Positions 46,208 to 56,875 of a stretch of DNA of 64,000 bases are shown here, in pieces (the stretch's first letter is position 1; every line of letters starts with the position of its first letter). The position numbers and the translations under genes were made by a program. The notes under the pieces were generated by a model. The model saw only the letters and a program-made list of their open reading frames with translations, was not told where the DNA came from and did not search any database. This DNA is from Paenalcaligenes faecalis (GTDB taxonomy: Bacteria; Pseudomonadota; Gammaproteobacteria; Burkholderiales; Burkholderiaceae_B), in the NCBI RefSeq assembly GCF_027557445.1, contig NZ_CP106841.1, forward strand, positions 1,722,001-1,786,000. Direction: 5' to 3'.

Positions 46208-47821
46208 ATGCGTCTAGAATTTACAGTAAAAACCGTCGCTCTTAGCATTGCCTGTGCTTTTGCATCCACAGCCTTTGCTCAAACCCTAAAAATTGGTTTG
46301 GCCTCTGAGCCGACAGCAGTAGACCCTCATTATCATCAAACCACCCCGAACGAAGCGTTGGTTTCGCATATCTTTGAACCGTTGGTTCGTATGAGCCCCG
46401 ATATGCAGCTACAGCCCTCCTTAGCTAAGTCATGGGAAGCAACTGATGAGAACACATGGACTTTCACATTGGATGAAAAAGCAACTTTTTCCAATGGTGA
46501 TCCATTTACTGCCAATGACGTGATCCTAAGCTTCTGTAGAATCCTTCATAATGAAACCGCCATTGGGGGTGGACTCGTTAACGTAGCGCGTCGTATTAAG
46601 GCCATTGAAGCCCCTGATGCAACGACGGTCAAACTCATTACTGCCTCCCCTTACCCTGTACTACCCAACGAATTAGCTCGTGTACCCATGATCTGGAATG
46701 GCGTAGTTAAACATGACAATTTGCGCTTTGACCCTGAGAATGGCTGTGGCGTAACCAGTGCCTGGCCTGATGTCAACGCATTTAACAAAGGGGATATTGT
46801 TGTAGGTACTGGCCCCTACCTATTGAAATCCTATGTCAAAGGCACGGGCATTGAGCTAGAGCGTAATGACAACTACTGGGGTGAAAAACCAGACTGGCAA
46901 ACAGTACGCATGACATCCGTACCTAGCGCAGGCCCACGCTTAACAGGTCTATTAGCTGGGGACTTTGATCTGATTGAAAACCCGGCCGCTCGTGATTTAA
47001 AACGAATTACAGAGGGTGGTTTTGGTCATACGATTACCCCTTCAGTGCGTGTCATGTTCTTTCAGCTTGATGCAGGCCGTGAACAAAGCCCGCTAGTCAA
47101 ATCACCTAAAGGGGATAACCCTCTACAGAACGCTAAGGTTCGCCAAGCGATGTCCTTAGCCATTGATCGCAAAACCATTGTTGAACGCATTATGGATGGT
47201 GTGGCTCAACCTGCTAATCAGTATCTACCCGAAGGTATGTTTGGTTCCATTGAGGGAGCTCCTGCACTAGAGTACAACCCGAAAAAGGCCAAAGAGCTAT
47301 TAGCCGAAGCGGGGTACCCGGATGGATTTGAGTTAACTTTATCTGCCACTAATGACCGCTACATCAATGATGCTCAGCTCACACAAGCCGTAGCACAGTA
47401 CTTAAGCCGTATTGGTATTAAAACAAACGTAGACACCATGACTCGTTCCGTCTATTTCCCTAAACGGGCAAAGCGTGAATTTAGTGTTTCACTGGGCGGC
47501 TGGGGATCTGAAACGGGTGAAGCCAGCAACTTTTTACAGTACTGGGTTACAACCACCAATAAAGATCTAGGCGTAGGTAGCAGCAACTATGGGGCGTACT
47601 CAAACCCTGAGCTTGATGCCATTTACCTAGAGGCCACTCGTACATTAGATGATGCCAAACGTAGCCAGCTTTTACAGCAAGCCGTTCAACTATCACTCAA
47701 TGATATGGGCCATATCCCTCTGCATTTTGAAAGCGGCGTTTGGGCATTTCGTAAAGGCATCAATTACGTAGGTCGAGCAGATCAACGTACGATGGCTACA
47801 CATGCCACTCTCGCTAACTAA
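46208..47821 (+). CDS. dppA: Peptide ABC transporter, periplasmic binding protein
   Basis: A protein of about 537 residues of the DppA/OppA solute-binding family. The signal peptide ends at FASTAFAQT. Family patterns are IGLASEPTAVDPHYHQTTPNEALVSHIFE (given here only as its start and end, IGLASEPT and VSHIFE), LAKSWEATDENTWTF and NAKVRQAMSLAIDRKTI. The ATG at 46208 is chosen for its GGAGA ribosome-binding site; a longer frame from 46136 adds unrelated residues before the signal peptide. First gene of dppA-dppB-dppC-dppD-dppF. The substrate may be a di- or tripeptide, or another amine-containing compound given the adjacent M20 peptidase. Confidence 0.9.
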   Translation: MRLEFTVKTVALSIACAFASTAFAQTLKIGLASEPTAVDPHYHQTTPNEALVSHIFEPLVRMSPDMQLQPSLAKSWEATDENTWTFTLDEKATFSNGDPFTANDVILSFCRILHNETAIGGGLVNVARRIKAIEAPDATTVKLITASPYPVLPNELARVPMIWNGVVKHDNLRFDPENGCGVTSAWPDVNAFNKGDIVVGTGPYLLKSYVKGTGIELERNDNYWGEKPDWQTVRMTSVPSAGPRLTGLLAGDFDLIENPAARDLKRITEGGFGHTITPSVRVMFFQLDAGREQSPLVKSPKGDNPLQNAKVRQAMSLAIDRKTIVERIMDGVAQPANQYLPEGMFGSIEGAPALEYNPKKAKELLAEAGYPDGFELTLSATNDRYINDAQLTQAVAQYLSRIGIKTNVDTMTRSVYFPKRAKREFSVSLGGWGSETGEASNFLQYWVTTTNKDLGVGSSNYGAYSNPELDAIYLEATRTLDDAKRSQLLQQAVQLSLNDMGHIPLHFESGVWAFRKGINYVGRADQRTMATHATLAN

Positions 47822-47856
47822 GCACTAATCCCGTAGGCTGACATAGGAGTCGAATC

Positions 47857-48834
47857 TTGGCCGTTTTTATTGTACGCAGACTACTGCAAAGCTTAGCAGT
47901 ATTGTTAGCGGTTTCTGTGGTGGTGTTTTTTGCTGTCTACACCGTAGGCGACCCCATCGAACTACTTGTCAGCCCAGACGTAGGTCAAGATCAGCGCGAT
48001 GCGCTGATCGCCCGTCTCGGGCTTGATCAGCCACTCTGGCAACAATACCTCAATTTTTTATGGCGTGCCTTACAGGGTGACTTAGGGAACTCCTTTGTTC
48101 ACGGCATGTCCGCAGTAGAGCTCATTTTACAGCGCTTTCCTGCGACTTTAGAGTTAGTTCTAGTCGCCATTAGCTTAACTTGTTTACTTGGTATCCCCTT
48201 AGGTTTAATTGCAGGCCTACACCGTGATAACTGGCTAGGCAAAAGCATTATGAACACCTCTGTGCTTGGTTTCTCTTTGCCAAACTTCTGGCAAGGGATG
48301 GTGTTTATTCTATTATTTGCCGTCTGGTTAGGTTGGTTGCCGGCCTCGGGTCGAGGCCCAACCGTTGAAATTTTAGGTGTACCTCTCAGTATTTTTAGCG
48401 CCCAAGGCTGGAGCCATATTGCTTTACCAGCAGTGAACTTAGCCGTGGCTAATATTGCATTAATTTTACGCATGACGGCCTCTGGTGTGAGCGAAGCCCA
48501 AAGCCAAGACTATGTACGCTTTGCCCGTGCTAAAGGGGTAAAACCTGGTCGTATTGTGCGTCGTCATATTTTACGTAACATCATGATCCCCGTCGTCACG
48601 GTGATTGGTATGGAGTTAGGTACATTAATTGCTTACTCCACCATTACCGAAACTGTTTTCTCTTGGCCTGGTATGGGCAAGCTACTCATCGACAGTGTGT
48701 ATCAACTAGACCGTCCGGTGATCGTCGCCTATGTCATGTTGGTCACTATGCTTTTTGTCATTATCAATCTAGTCGTCGATATTCTATACGCTGTATTAGA
48801 TCCTCGTGTTCAACTTTTGGAGCCTAGCGCCTAA
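47857..48834 (+). CDS. dppB: Peptide ABC transporter permease 1
   Basis: A 325-residue inner-membrane permease with about six membrane segments. It has the family features RLLQSLAVLLAVSVVVF at the N terminus, the coupling EAA-like loop ARAKGVKPGRIVRRHILRN, and ETVFSWPGMGKLL. It starts with TTG at 47857, which follows an AGGAG site at normal spacing. Its stop overlaps the next start by one base. Confidence 0.92.
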   Translation: MAVFIVRRLLQSLAVLLAVSVVVFFAVYTVGDPIELLVSPDVGQDQRDALIARLGLDQPLWQQYLNFLWRALQGDLGNSFVHGMSAVELILQRFPATLELVLVAISLTCLLGIPLGLIAGLHRDNWLGKSIMNTSVLGFSLPNFWQGMVFILLFAVWLGWLPASGRGPTVEILGVPLSIFSAQGWSHIALPAVNLAVANIALILRMTASGVSEAQSQDYVRFARAKGVKPGRIVRRHILRNIMIPVVTVIGMELGTLIAYSTITETVFSWPGMGKLLIDSVYQLDRPVIVAYVMLVTMLFVIINLVVDILYAVLDPRVQLLEPSA

Positions 48835-49766
48835 TGACTACCCCTCATTTAGTAACCGAAGGGCAACCAGCGGCGATTCCAACGGTTAAACCCTTACAAA
48901 ACACCCCGCAGCGCAAAAAGATTTTAAAACGGTTGCGTAGTAGGCCCTCAACCAAACGGTCTCTATTCATCTTGTTTTTGTTAATTGCGGTTATTTTAAT
49001 CGCCCCCTATTTTGCGCCACAAAATCCTTACGACTTATTATCGCTAGATATTATGGACGGACGGCTCGCACCTGGCTCTGAAAGCTTTAGTGGCATGACC
49101 TACTGGCTAGGAACCGATGCACAGGGTCGAGACATGCTCAGTGCTATTTTATATGGCTTGCGTATCAGTCTATTAGTTGGTCTGGGTGCAGTCGTACTTT
49201 CAGCTTTAATTGGCATGTTAATGGGCTTAATTGCGGCCTATCATGGCAGTTGGGTTGATAGCCTTATCATGCGCACCGTTGACTTTATTCTGGGCTTTCC
49301 GACTATTTTAGTGGCACTGGTTTTACTCTCAGTCCTTGGGCGAGGCATAGATAAAGTCATTATTGCCTTGGTTATCGTGCAATGGGCTCATTACGCTCGT
49401 ATTATGCGTGGCCGCGCCCTACAAGAACGACGCAAAGAGTACATTGAAGCCGCAATTAACCTCGGGTTTTCGCCGTGGCGCATTATGTTTAAACACTTAA
49501 TGCCAAACTGCTTTGGCCCCATCATGGTATTTGCCACCATCCAAATTGCAACAGCTATTGTGCTAGAGGCCACCCTTTCCTTTTTAGGAGTCGGTGTACC
49601 GGTTACTGAGCCTTCGCTTGGATTACTCATCGCCAGTGGTTTTGAATACCTACTTTCAGGCGATTACTGGATCAGTATTTTCCCAGGTTTTGCTTTGTTA
49701 TTTTTAATTCTTTCTATCAATATAGTAGGTGATCGCCTACGTGAAAGCTTGGACCCACGACGCTAA
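48834..49766 (+). CDS. dppC: Peptide ABC transporter permease 2
   Basis: A 310-residue permease with a cytoplasmic N-terminal extension and about six membrane helices. Family features are LGTDAQGRDMLSAILYGLRISL, the EAA loop (YIEAAINLGFSPWRIMFKHLMPN) shown by its IEAAINLGFS part, and FLGVGVPVTEPSLG. It pairs with DppB to form the import channel. Its start and stop overlap the neighbours by one base each. Confidence 0.92.
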   Translation: MTTPHLVTEGQPAAIPTVKPLQNTPQRKKILKRLRSRPSTKRSLFILFLLIAVILIAPYFAPQNPYDLLSLDIMDGRLAPGSESFSGMTYWLGTDAQGRDMLSAILYGLRISLLVGLGAVVLSALIGMLMGLIAAYHGSWVDSLIMRTVDFILGFPTILVALVLLSVLGRGIDKVIIALVIVQWAHYARIMRGRALQERRKEYIEAAINLGFSPWRIMFKHLMPNCFGPIMVFATIQIATAIVLEATLSFLGVGVPVTEPSLGLLIASGFEYLLSGDYWISIFPGFALLFLILSINIVGDRLRESLDPRR

Positions 49767-50749
49767 TGACAGACTCGACTTTATTAACGGTAAACGGTTT
49801 ACAAACCGCCTTTCATACCGAAGAAGGCGCATGGTTGGCTGTAGACGGCGTGGACCTCACGGTAAAACGTGGGGAGATCGTCGGTCTAGTCGGCGAATCC
49901 GGCTCAGGTAAATCCGTCACTGGGTTTTCCTTAATTGGCCTCATTGACCCACCTGGCGAGGTGGTTGATGGACAAGTGCTGTTCAATGGCACAGACCTCT
50001 GTCAACTCACTGAAGAGCAGCTACGCCAATTGCGTGGTGATCGCATTGCCATGATCTTCCAAGACCCTCTCATGACACTGAACCCAGTGCTCAAGGTAGG
50101 AGAGCAAATGATGGAAGCCATTTTGACTCACCACCCAGAGACCGATAAGGCACAAGCGCGACAGCGCTGCTGTGATGCTCTAGCTCAGGTGGGAATCCCC
50201 TCTCCCGAGTCACGCTTACACAACTACCCGCACGAATTCTCAGGTGGTATGCGTCAGCGCGTTGCTATTGCTATCGCGATGCTCAATAAACCTGAACTCA
50301 TTATTGCCGATGAGCCAACGACTGCCTTGGATGTGACCATTCAGGCACAAATCCTGTTTGAAATGCAAAAGCTCTGCCGAGAGCAAAATACAGCATTAAT
50401 TTGGATTACCCATGACTTAGGTGTGGTCGCGGAGTTGGCGGATAATGTAGCCGTCATGTATGCAGGGAAAATTGTGGAATATGGCCCCGTTAAAGACGTT
50501 CTACAACAACCCATCCACCCTTATACCGAAGGCTTATTGAACTCGATGCCCGGCTCAGCTCAGCCTGGGTCACGTTTGAAACAAATTGATGGCATGGCGC
50601 CAACCCTAACAGGACGTGAGCAGGGATGTTCCTTTCGCCCTCGCTGCCCTTACGCCCATCCATCCTGTGCAGAGCGAGCCCCAGAGGTTTCTACCTTAGG
50701 GACTCGTCAGTTCCGTTGCTACTTTCCGCTACTCAAGGAGGCTAACTAA
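49766..50749 (+). CDS. dppD: Peptide ABC transporter ATPase 1
   Basis: A 327-residue ABC ATPase with Walker A GESGSGKSV, the Q-loop MIFQDPLMTLNP, signature FSGGMRQRV, Walker B IIADEPTTALD and the H-loop WITHDL. The C-terminal oligopeptide/dipeptide region has CSFRPRCPYAHPSCAE, whose cysteines bind an iron-sulfur cluster in some homologues. Works with the DppF-like ATPase. Confidence 0.93.
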   Translation: MTDSTLLTVNGLQTAFHTEEGAWLAVDGVDLTVKRGEIVGLVGESGSGKSVTGFSLIGLIDPPGEVVDGQVLFNGTDLCQLTEEQLRQLRGDRIAMIFQDPLMTLNPVLKVGEQMMEAILTHHPETDKAQARQRCCDALAQVGIPSPESRLHNYPHEFSGGMRQRVAIAIAMLNKPELIIADEPTTALDVTIQAQILFEMQKLCREQNTALIWITHDLGVVAELADNVAVMYAGKIVEYGPVKDVLQQPIHPYTEGLLNSMPGSAQPGSRLKQIDGMAPTLTGREQGCSFRPRCPYAHPSCAERAPEVSTLGTRQFRCYFPLLKEAN

Positions 50750-51741
50750 TGCAAGTCGCTCCTATTATAGAAATCACAGATCTACATAAGCGATTCAGCA
50801 AAGCCCCTGACATGGCCCATCGCCTCATGCAGACTATCGGCAAGGCAGCCCCTCCCCCTACGGTGCATGCCGTTACGGATGTTAATTTATCCATAAGAAA
50901 AGGCGAGGTGGTTGGCTTAGTCGGTGAGTCTGGCTGTGGTAAATCCACACTGGGACGTATGGTAGCCGGATTGATTAAACCCAGTGCTGGCTCCATTCAG
51001 TTCGAGGGTAAACATGTTCAACAGCTAAGTCGTGCTGATAAGCTAGCCTACACCTTGGGTGTACAGCTTATTTTTCAGGACCCCTTAGCCTGCTTAAATC
51101 CTAAACAAAAACTCGGCGATATCATCAGCGAAGCCTTGCATGTGCATAAGCTTGCACCCAAGGCAGAAATATCTGATCGAATTAATCACGCCTTAGCAGA
51201 AGTAGGATTAGAACAGGCCTACCGTGACCGGCTGCCCCACCAAATTTCAGGAGGTCAACGACAACGCATTGGGATTGCACGTGCGTTGATGGTGAACCCA
51301 AAATTTCTAGTCTGTGATGAGCCCGTCGCAGCTCTAGACGTATCCATCCAAGCCCAAGTCATTAACCTATTCATGGACTTACGAGATCGTCATGAACTGA
51401 CGTATCTCTTCATCAGTCATGACTTAGGTGTAGTCAAGCATATCTCTGACCGTGTCGCTATCATGTATTTAGGTCGTATTGTAGAAATTGCTGATAGCAA
51501 AGAAATATTCAGCCATGCGGCTCACCCCTACACCAAAGCGCTATTGGCCGAAATGCCGGATGTAAAAAAACAAGGCCGTGCTTTCACCCCCATTAAAGGT
51601 GAAATCCCTTCCCCCTTAAACCCTCCCAGTGGATGTACTTTTCACCCGCGTTGCCCAATAGCCACTGAGGCCTGCAAGCTTGCCATACCCACGCTAAAAA
51701 CCATTGCACCGGGACACGAAGCCGCTTGCCATTTGATTTAA
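50749..51741 (+). CDS. dppF: Peptide ABC transporter ATPase 2
   Basis: A 330-residue ABC ATPase with Walker A GESGCGKST, Q-loop LIFQDPLACLNP, signature ISGGQRQRI, Walker B LVCDEPVAALD and H-loop FISHDL. The C-terminal CTFHPRCPIATEAC region is like that of its partner. The start overlaps the DppD stop by one base, completing the five-gene transporter. Confidence 0.93.
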   Translation: MQVAPIIEITDLHKRFSKAPDMAHRLMQTIGKAAPPPTVHAVTDVNLSIRKGEVVGLVGESGCGKSTLGRMVAGLIKPSAGSIQFEGKHVQQLSRADKLAYTLGVQLIFQDPLACLNPKQKLGDIISEALHVHKLAPKAEISDRINHALAEVGLEQAYRDRLPHQISGGQRQRIGIARALMVNPKFLVCDEPVAALDVSIQAQVINLFMDLRDRHELTYLFISHDLGVVKHISDRVAIMYLGRIVEIADSKEIFSHAAHPYTKALLAEMPDVKKQGRAFTPIKGEIPSPLNPPSGCTFHPRCPIATEACKLAIPTLKTIAPGHEAACHLI

Positions 51742-51762
51742 CCTAGTAAAGGATGAAACTTG

Positions 51763-52902
51763 ATGAATCACGAAGCAACTAATGAGATGACCGAAGCCCT
51801 ACGGCAACAAATTATTCGTTGGGTCGAACTAGAGTCACCCTCTCACGAATATGCAGCCCTCTGCGATATGGCAGATCTCATTCTGAGTGAGGTTAAAGAG
51901 AGTCCATTAACGGTAGATCGCATAGACCTAGGCCCTGAAACTGGCCCTATTTTACATATCCATAACCGTGCTGCCGGAGACGATCGTTCAGGTATTTTAG
52001 TTCTTGGCCACTATGACACTGTCCACCCCATTGGTACGCTAGAGCAGAACCCATGTCGTCAAGAAGACGACAAACTTTTTGGGCCTGGTATTTACGATAT
52101 GAAATCAGGAGTGGTCTTAGCGCTATCCGCTCTTAAAGAACTGGCACATCCTAGCAACACCCAATTACCTATTGATATGCTGCTAGTGCCTGATGAAGAA
52201 TCAGGGAGCCATTATTCCCGTCCTTATACCGAGGCCTTTGCAAAAAAATCCAAATACACCTTAGTGTGTGAGCCAGCTCGTGTAGAGGAAGGTCGCTGTG
52301 TTACGGCTCGAAAAGGGACTGGTAATATTTTTGTGACTGCTCATGGTCGCCCCTCTCACGCAGGTATTCACCACGAAAAAGGTCGCAATGCGATTGAAGA
52401 GATCGCCCATCAGGTATTAGCCCTAGAAAAGCTCACAGACTACGAGCGAGGTATTACCGTTAGCGTGGGCGTCATTAAGGGTGGAACCACATCCAACGTC
52501 GTGCCCTCTTGGTGCCAAATCAAAGCTGATTTTCGTGTACCTAATTCAGAAATGGCGGAACGCCTAGAGCAGCAGGTAAAACAGCTCTCGAATGTCAATC
52601 CTGATATTCCAATTGAGGTAGAGTTCACGTTAAACCGTCCAGCGATGGCTCGTACCGATGACACAGCAGCCCTATTAGCCCGCTGTCAGCAATTTGCACA
52701 GCAGGCAGGGTTTGAGCTTAAAGAGGCCCCAATGACGGGTGGGGCAAGTGATGCCAATTTTACCGCAGCCTTAGGTATCCCGACCTTAGATGGTCTAGGG
52801 GCAGATGGTAATGGTGCGCATACGCTAAAAGAGCATATTTTAGTATCAACTTTAGCGCAGCGTCGCCAGTTTTGGCTCTACACCCTAGCTCAATTAAGCT
52901 AG
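51763..52902 (+). CDS. M20-family metallopeptidase (carboxypeptidase G2-like)
   Basis: A protein of about 379 residues. Metal ligands of the M20 family are visible: VLGHYDTVHPIG (His and catalytic Asp), GPGIYDMKSG (Asp), PDEESGS (catalytic Glu and ligand), LVCEPAR (Glu) and NGAHTLKEH (His). The overall pattern is close to carboxypeptidase G2, which cleaves C-terminal glutamate. No signal peptide is seen, so it should act on imported substrate. It lies 21 bases after dppF; the ATG at 51763 follows AAAGGA. It probably degrades what the Dpp system imports. Confidence 0.85.
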   Translation: MNHEATNEMTEALRQQIIRWVELESPSHEYAALCDMADLILSEVKESPLTVDRIDLGPETGPILHIHNRAAGDDRSGILVLGHYDTVHPIGTLEQNPCRQEDDKLFGPGIYDMKSGVVLALSALKELAHPSNTQLPIDMLLVPDEESGSHYSRPYTEAFAKKSKYTLVCEPARVEEGRCVTARKGTGNIFVTAHGRPSHAGIHHEKGRNAIEEIAHQVLALEKLTDYERGITVSVGVIKGGTTSNVVPSWCQIKADFRVPNSEMAERLEQQVKQLSNVNPDIPIEVEFTLNRPAMARTDDTAALLARCQQFAQQAGFELKEAPMTGGASDANFTAALGIPTLDGLGADGNGAHTLKEHILVSTLAQRRQFWLYTLAQLS

Positions 52903-52925
52903 GGCCATACTGCTGTTCTTTATAC

Positions 52926-54236
52926 CTATGACAAGGCCGCTATTAAGCGGTCTTGTTGCTCTTGATCTAACTCGGCAACTTGAACCCCATCAACAAAAAC
53001 ATGATAGCGTTGCTCTATTTGATCAATCGTATATTGTCCTGCTTGTAGTTGCTTAATCAACTGCCCTGCCTGTTTAGGATCCGCAAAAGGTAAGGATAAG
53101 AAGACCTCAGCGTCCGCTGCATCAAACATACGAAACTGAAACCCTTGTGCATCACGGAAACTCACAAAGCGACTTGTTTTAACCTTTTCGGCCTTTGCCT
53201 CTGGTGCAGATACAGCCACCTGATTGGGAGATCGTAAACCCACGGCAGCTCGTAGTTCTGCCATCAATGGAATAGATATACGTCGAGCCTTTTCAGCCCC
53301 AGCCAATAAAATCTGTTCAATTTGATCTGGATTAGCCATTAGATCATTATATTTTTCACGCATTGGGGACAGATCATGATTGATTAACTCAAACAATTTC
53401 TTTTTTGCCTCGCCCCAGCCTAAGCCATCATGTAGCTCGGCTTTAAATTGCGCTGCTTGTTCTGCAGTAGAAAAAACCTCGAATAATTCAAATAAATGAG
53501 AACCCTCTGTTTGCTTTGGTTCGCCCGGCTGCTTCGAGTCCGTCACAATACGATTGATTGCCGTTTGCAACAGCTTTTCTCCGCCCTCAAACAGCGGAAT
53601 CGTATTGTCATAACTTTTTGACATTTTGCGGCCATCTAAACCCGGTAAGGTTGCAACTGCCTCATCAATTAACTCGTAGGGCAATACAAAAAAATCACGG
53701 CCTTGGCCATACATATGATTAAAACGTTGGGCAATATCTCGTGCCATTTCGATATGCTGAATTTGATCGCGCCCAACTGGGACTAAATTCGCATTAAACA
53801 TCAAAATGTCGGCGGCCATCAGGATGGGATAAGAATATAACCCCATATTCACGCCATCATCCACATCTACGCCCTTGGCATTATTCTGATCAACCGAAGC
53901 CTTATAGGCATGAGCCCTATTCATTAACCCTTTGCTGGTCACACAAGTCAGCATCCACGAAAACTCAGGAATTTCGGGAATATCTGATTGACGGTAAAAC
54001 GTGACCTTTTCGGGATCCAAGCCTGCCGCTAGCCAAGTGGCTGCGATCTCTAAACGTGATCGAGCAACACGCTGGGGATCATCACACTTGATGAGTGCGT
54101 GATAGTCAGCCAAAAAGAAAAATGCATCAGTATCTGGCTGTACGCTCGCGCGGACGGAAGGACGAATAGCACCCGCATAGTTACCTAAATGAGGGGTACC
54201 TGAAGGAGTAATACCCGTGAGGACTCGTTTTGTCAT
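52926..54236 (-). CDS. trpS: Tryptophanyl-tRNA synthetase
   Basis: A 436-residue class I synthetase with the HIGH-type motif TPHLGN near residue 16 and the KMSKS motif [10 protein letters not shown]. It is longer than the common 330-residue form, with an extra C-terminal region of about 90 residues ([16 protein letters not shown]), as in many betaproteobacteria. It charges tRNA-Trp. It follows zapE by about 30 bases. Confidence 0.94.
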   Translation of the reverse strand: MTKRVLTGITPSGTPHLGNYAGAIRPSVRASVQPDTDAFFFLADYHALIKCDDPQRVARSRLEIAATWLAAGLDPEKVTFYRQSDIPEIPEFSWMLTCVTSKGLMNRAHAYKASVDQNNAKGVDVDDGVNMGLYSYPILMAADILMFNANLVPVGRDQIQHIEMARDIAQRFNHMYGQGRDFFVLPYELIDEAVATLPGLDGRKMSKSYDNTIPLFEGGEKLLQTAINRIVTDSKQPGEPKQTEGSHLFELFEVFSTAEQAAQFKAELHDGLGWGEAKKKLFELINHDLSPMREKYNDLMANPDQIEQILLAGAEKARRISIPLMAELRAAVGLRSPNQVAVSAPEAKAEKVKTSRFVSFRDAQGFQFRMFDAADAEVFLSLPFADPKQAGQLIKQLQAGQYTIDQIEQRYHVFVDGVQVAELDQEQQDRLIAALS

Positions 54237-54267
54237 GTTAAAACCTAAAACAATTGTGTGAACTGAA

Positions 54268-55359
54268 TTACAACACCGCAGCTTGGCGGCGCTCAGAATC
54301 TACATATTCTTTGGATTGCATTTCCATTAGTCGTGATTCCGTACGATGGAACTCGCCCGACATAGGTCCTGCCGTATAAAGCTCTGCCGCCTCTACGGCT
54401 GCAGACATAATAAATTTGACCTTATGGTCATACAATACATCAATTAGCCATGTAAAGCGCCTAGCCGCTGAAGCATCTCTAGCTGCCATTTTTGGCACAT
54501 CGGAAAGTATCACCGTTTCGAAACGACTAACTAAATCCAAATAATCATTTTGCGAGCGTGGCCCTTCGCAAAGTGTTTTAAAATCAAACCAAACTACATT
54601 ACTGTGACATGCTATCACTGGAAGCTGTCTATTTTCTATCTCTATAGAGCTGGCAGCAGGGCTTTCTCCTGTTAGTGCATAAAAAGCCTCTTTGAGTTCA
54701 TCCTGAGTTTGCTCTGTAATAGGTGTCAGATAGAGACGAACCTGCTCTAAGGTACGACGACGATAATCTACACCAGTGTCCACATTCACTATATCCATGC
54801 GCTTTTTAATTAAAGCGATCGCAGGCAAAATACGGTCACGATGTAAACCATCGGTATAGAGTAAAGAGGGCTCGTAGTTAGAGGTCATAACAAAGCTGAC
54901 TCCCTGCTCAAACAACTCATAGAGCAGTTTATGCAAAATCATGGCATCAGCTATATCTGAGACATGAAATTCATCAAAACAAATTATGTCATAGCGCTGG
55001 GCAATCGTCTTTGCCACCACCTCTAGAGGGTCTGATTGACTGCGCAAGGCTTTAAGTTGATCATGAACTCCACGCATAAACTCATGAAAATGCAAACGTG
55101 CCTTACGCTCAATGGGTAAGCTTTGATAAAAAGCATCCATTAAAAAACTTTTACCTCGCCCTACTCCACCCCACAGATAGACACCTTTAGGTGGCTCTGG
55201 CTTACTAAACCAACGCTTTAATAGAGATTGCTGATTTTCGTTATACAGCAAAAAATCATTATAGAGCTGCTGTAAACGTTGAATCGCTTGCTCTTGTGCT
55301 GCATCGGCGGCATAGCCTTTAGTGGCTAAAGCCTGTTGATAATAACTAATAACATCCAT
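54268..55359 (-). CDS. zapE: Cell division AAA ATPase ZapE
   Basis: A 363-residue AFG1-like ATPase with Walker [10 protein letters not shown] (64-72), Walker [16 protein letters not shown] and the arginine-finger region [11 protein letters not shown]. In E. coli it associates with the Z ring and modulates FtsZ. It lies just after the odhA-odhB-lpd operon and its terminator, so it probably has its own promoter in the 70-base gap. Confidence 0.92.
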   Translation of the reverse strand: MDVISYYQQALATKGYAADAAQEQAIQRLQQLYNDFLLYNENQQSLLKRWFSKPEPPKGVYLWGGVGRGKSFLMDAFYQSLPIERKARLHFHEFMRGVHDQLKALRSQSDPLEVVAKTIAQRYDIICFDEFHVSDIADAMILHKLLYELFEQGVSFVMTSNYEPSLLYTDGLHRDRILPAIALIKKRMDIVNVDTGVDYRRRTLEQVRLYLTPITEQTQDELKEAFYALTGESPAASSIEIENRQLPVIACHSNVVWFDFKTLCEGPRSQNDYLDLVSRFETVILSDVPKMAARDASAARRFTWLIDVLYDHKVKFIMSAAVEAAELYTAGPMSGEFHRTESRLMEMQSKEYVDSERRQAAVL

Positions 55360-55383
55360 AACAAGGCCAAAAAATAATAGAAA

Positions 55384-55413
55384 AAAAGGGGCTGACGTAT
55401 GTCGGCCCCTTTT
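55384..55413 (-). terminator. Terminator of the 2-oxoglutarate dehydrogenase operon
   Basis: A stem of GGGGCTGAC with GTCGGCCCC (one G-T pair) flanked by A and T runs, 20 bases after the lpd stop on the minus strand, ending in seven T. Confidence 0.85.
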
Positions 55414-55432
55414 ACTACAACATTGAACTCGA

Positions 55433-56860
55433 TTAGAAGTTTAATGCACGTTTATCCACCGCTAAAGCGGCTTCTTTCATGGCTTCGGATAACGTAGGGT
55501 GAGCATGACAAATGCGAGCAATGTCTTCGGCTGCACCACGGAATTCCATGATAACCACGGCTTCGGCAATCAGCTCAGAAGCGGTTGGGCCTACGATATG
55601 TACGCCTAATACCTCGTCTGTTTTAGCATCAGCTAGGATTTTAACAAAACCCGTTGTATCACCTAGAGCTCGGGCGCGACCATTAGCCATAAATGGGAAT
55701 TTACCCATGCGGTAATCACGGCCTTCTTTTTTCAGATCTTGCTCTGTTTTACCAACCCAAGCCATCTCAGGAGAGGTGTAAATAACCCAAGGAATGGTGT
55801 CAAAGTTGATATGAGGTTGTTGACCTGAAATACGCTCAGCAACGGCAACGCCTTCGTCTTCGGCCTTATGGGCCAACATAGGACCACGTACCACATCACC
55901 TACAGCCCATACGTTAGGCAAGTTAGTGCGGCAGTCGTCATCCACTTCGACAAAACCACGTTCGTCTAATTTCAAACCTACTGTTTCGGCACCAAGACCA
56001 TCGGTATTAGGAACGCGACCAATTGAAACAATCAGTTTATCAAACTCAGCGTTGTGTTCTTTGTCCGCAGAGTCTTTATAGGCAACGCTAACGCCTTTAC
56101 CAGACGCTTTAACTTCGCCGACTTTTGCGCCTAATTTGATTTCTAGGCCTTGTTTGGTCAAAGCAGATAGGGCTTCTTTGGCCACATCACGATCAGCGGC
56201 AGCTAAAAACTCAGGAGCGCCCTCGAGAATAGTGACTTCGGCCCCTAAACGACGCCATACACTACCTAACTCTAGCCCAATCACACCCGCACCGATCACA
56301 CCTAGTTTTTTAGGTACTTCGGTTAAACGTAATGCGCCGTCGTTAGATAACACCGTTTTTTCGTCAAAAGGTAAGTTCGGGAAAGAACGAGCTGAGGAAC
56401 CCGTCGCCACCACCACGTGTTTAGCAACTAATTCCTCGGCCTCTTTACCGTCCACCTTAATGGACCAGCCCGCATCAACCTTTGCATTAAATGCTGCTTT
56501 ACCATGGAAAAATGTCACTTTGTTCTTTTTGAACAAAAACAAAATACCTTGGTTATTTTCATTAACGACTTTGTCTTTACGGCCTAATAGCGTATCTAGT
56601 TTTAACTCTAGACCCTTAACCTTAATGCCATGTTCTGCAAAGTGTTTATCTGCTTGTTCGTAATGCTCAGAGGACTGCAATAAAGCTTTGGAAGGAATAC
56701 AACCCACGTTAGTACATGTACCACCTGGAGCTGGCTTGCCTTTTTCATCAGACCACGCATCCACACACGCTACAGACATACCTAATTGAGCAGCACGGAT
56801 AGCAGCAATGTAGCCACCAGGCCCCGCACCAATAACGACTAAATCAAAGTTTTTTGCCAT
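55433..56860 (-). CDS. lpd: Dihydrolipoamide dehydrogenase (E3)
   Basis: A 475-residue flavoprotein with FAD motif VVIGAGPGGYIAA, the redox pair C49 and C54 in GGTCTNVGCIPSK, the NAD motif LGVIGAGVIGLELG and the C-terminal HAHPTLSEAM with the active-site histidine. It reoxidises lipoyl groups of OdhB. It is third in the operon, 15 bases after odhB. Confidence 0.95.
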   Translation of the reverse strand: MAKNFDLVVIGAGPGGYIAAIRAAQLGMSVACVDAWSDEKGKPAPGGTCTNVGCIPSKALLQSSEHYEQADKHFAEHGIKVKGLELKLDTLLGRKDKVVNENNQGILFLFKKNKVTFFHGKAAFNAKVDAGWSIKVDGKEAEELVAKHVVVATGSSARSFPNLPFDEKTVLSNDGALRLTEVPKKLGVIGAGVIGLELGSVWRRLGAEVTILEGAPEFLAAADRDVAKEALSALTKQGLEIKLGAKVGEVKASGKGVSVAYKDSADKEHNAEFDKLIVSIGRVPNTDGLGAETVGLKLDERGFVEVDDDCRTNLPNVWAVGDVVRGPMLAHKAEDEGVAVAERISGQQPHINFDTIPWVIYTSPEMAWVGKTEQDLKKEGRDYRMGKFPFMANGRARALGDTTGFVKILADAKTDEVLGVHIVGPTASELIAEAVVIMEFRGAAEDIARICHAHPTLSEAMKEAALAVDKRALNF

Positions 56861-56875
56861 GATTTGTATCCTTTA

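Noticed and set aside
52932-52956. Terminator between the M20 peptidase gene and trpS
   Set aside because: A stem (CAAGGCCGC/GCGGTCTTG) exists but lies inside the trpS end and lacks a T run.
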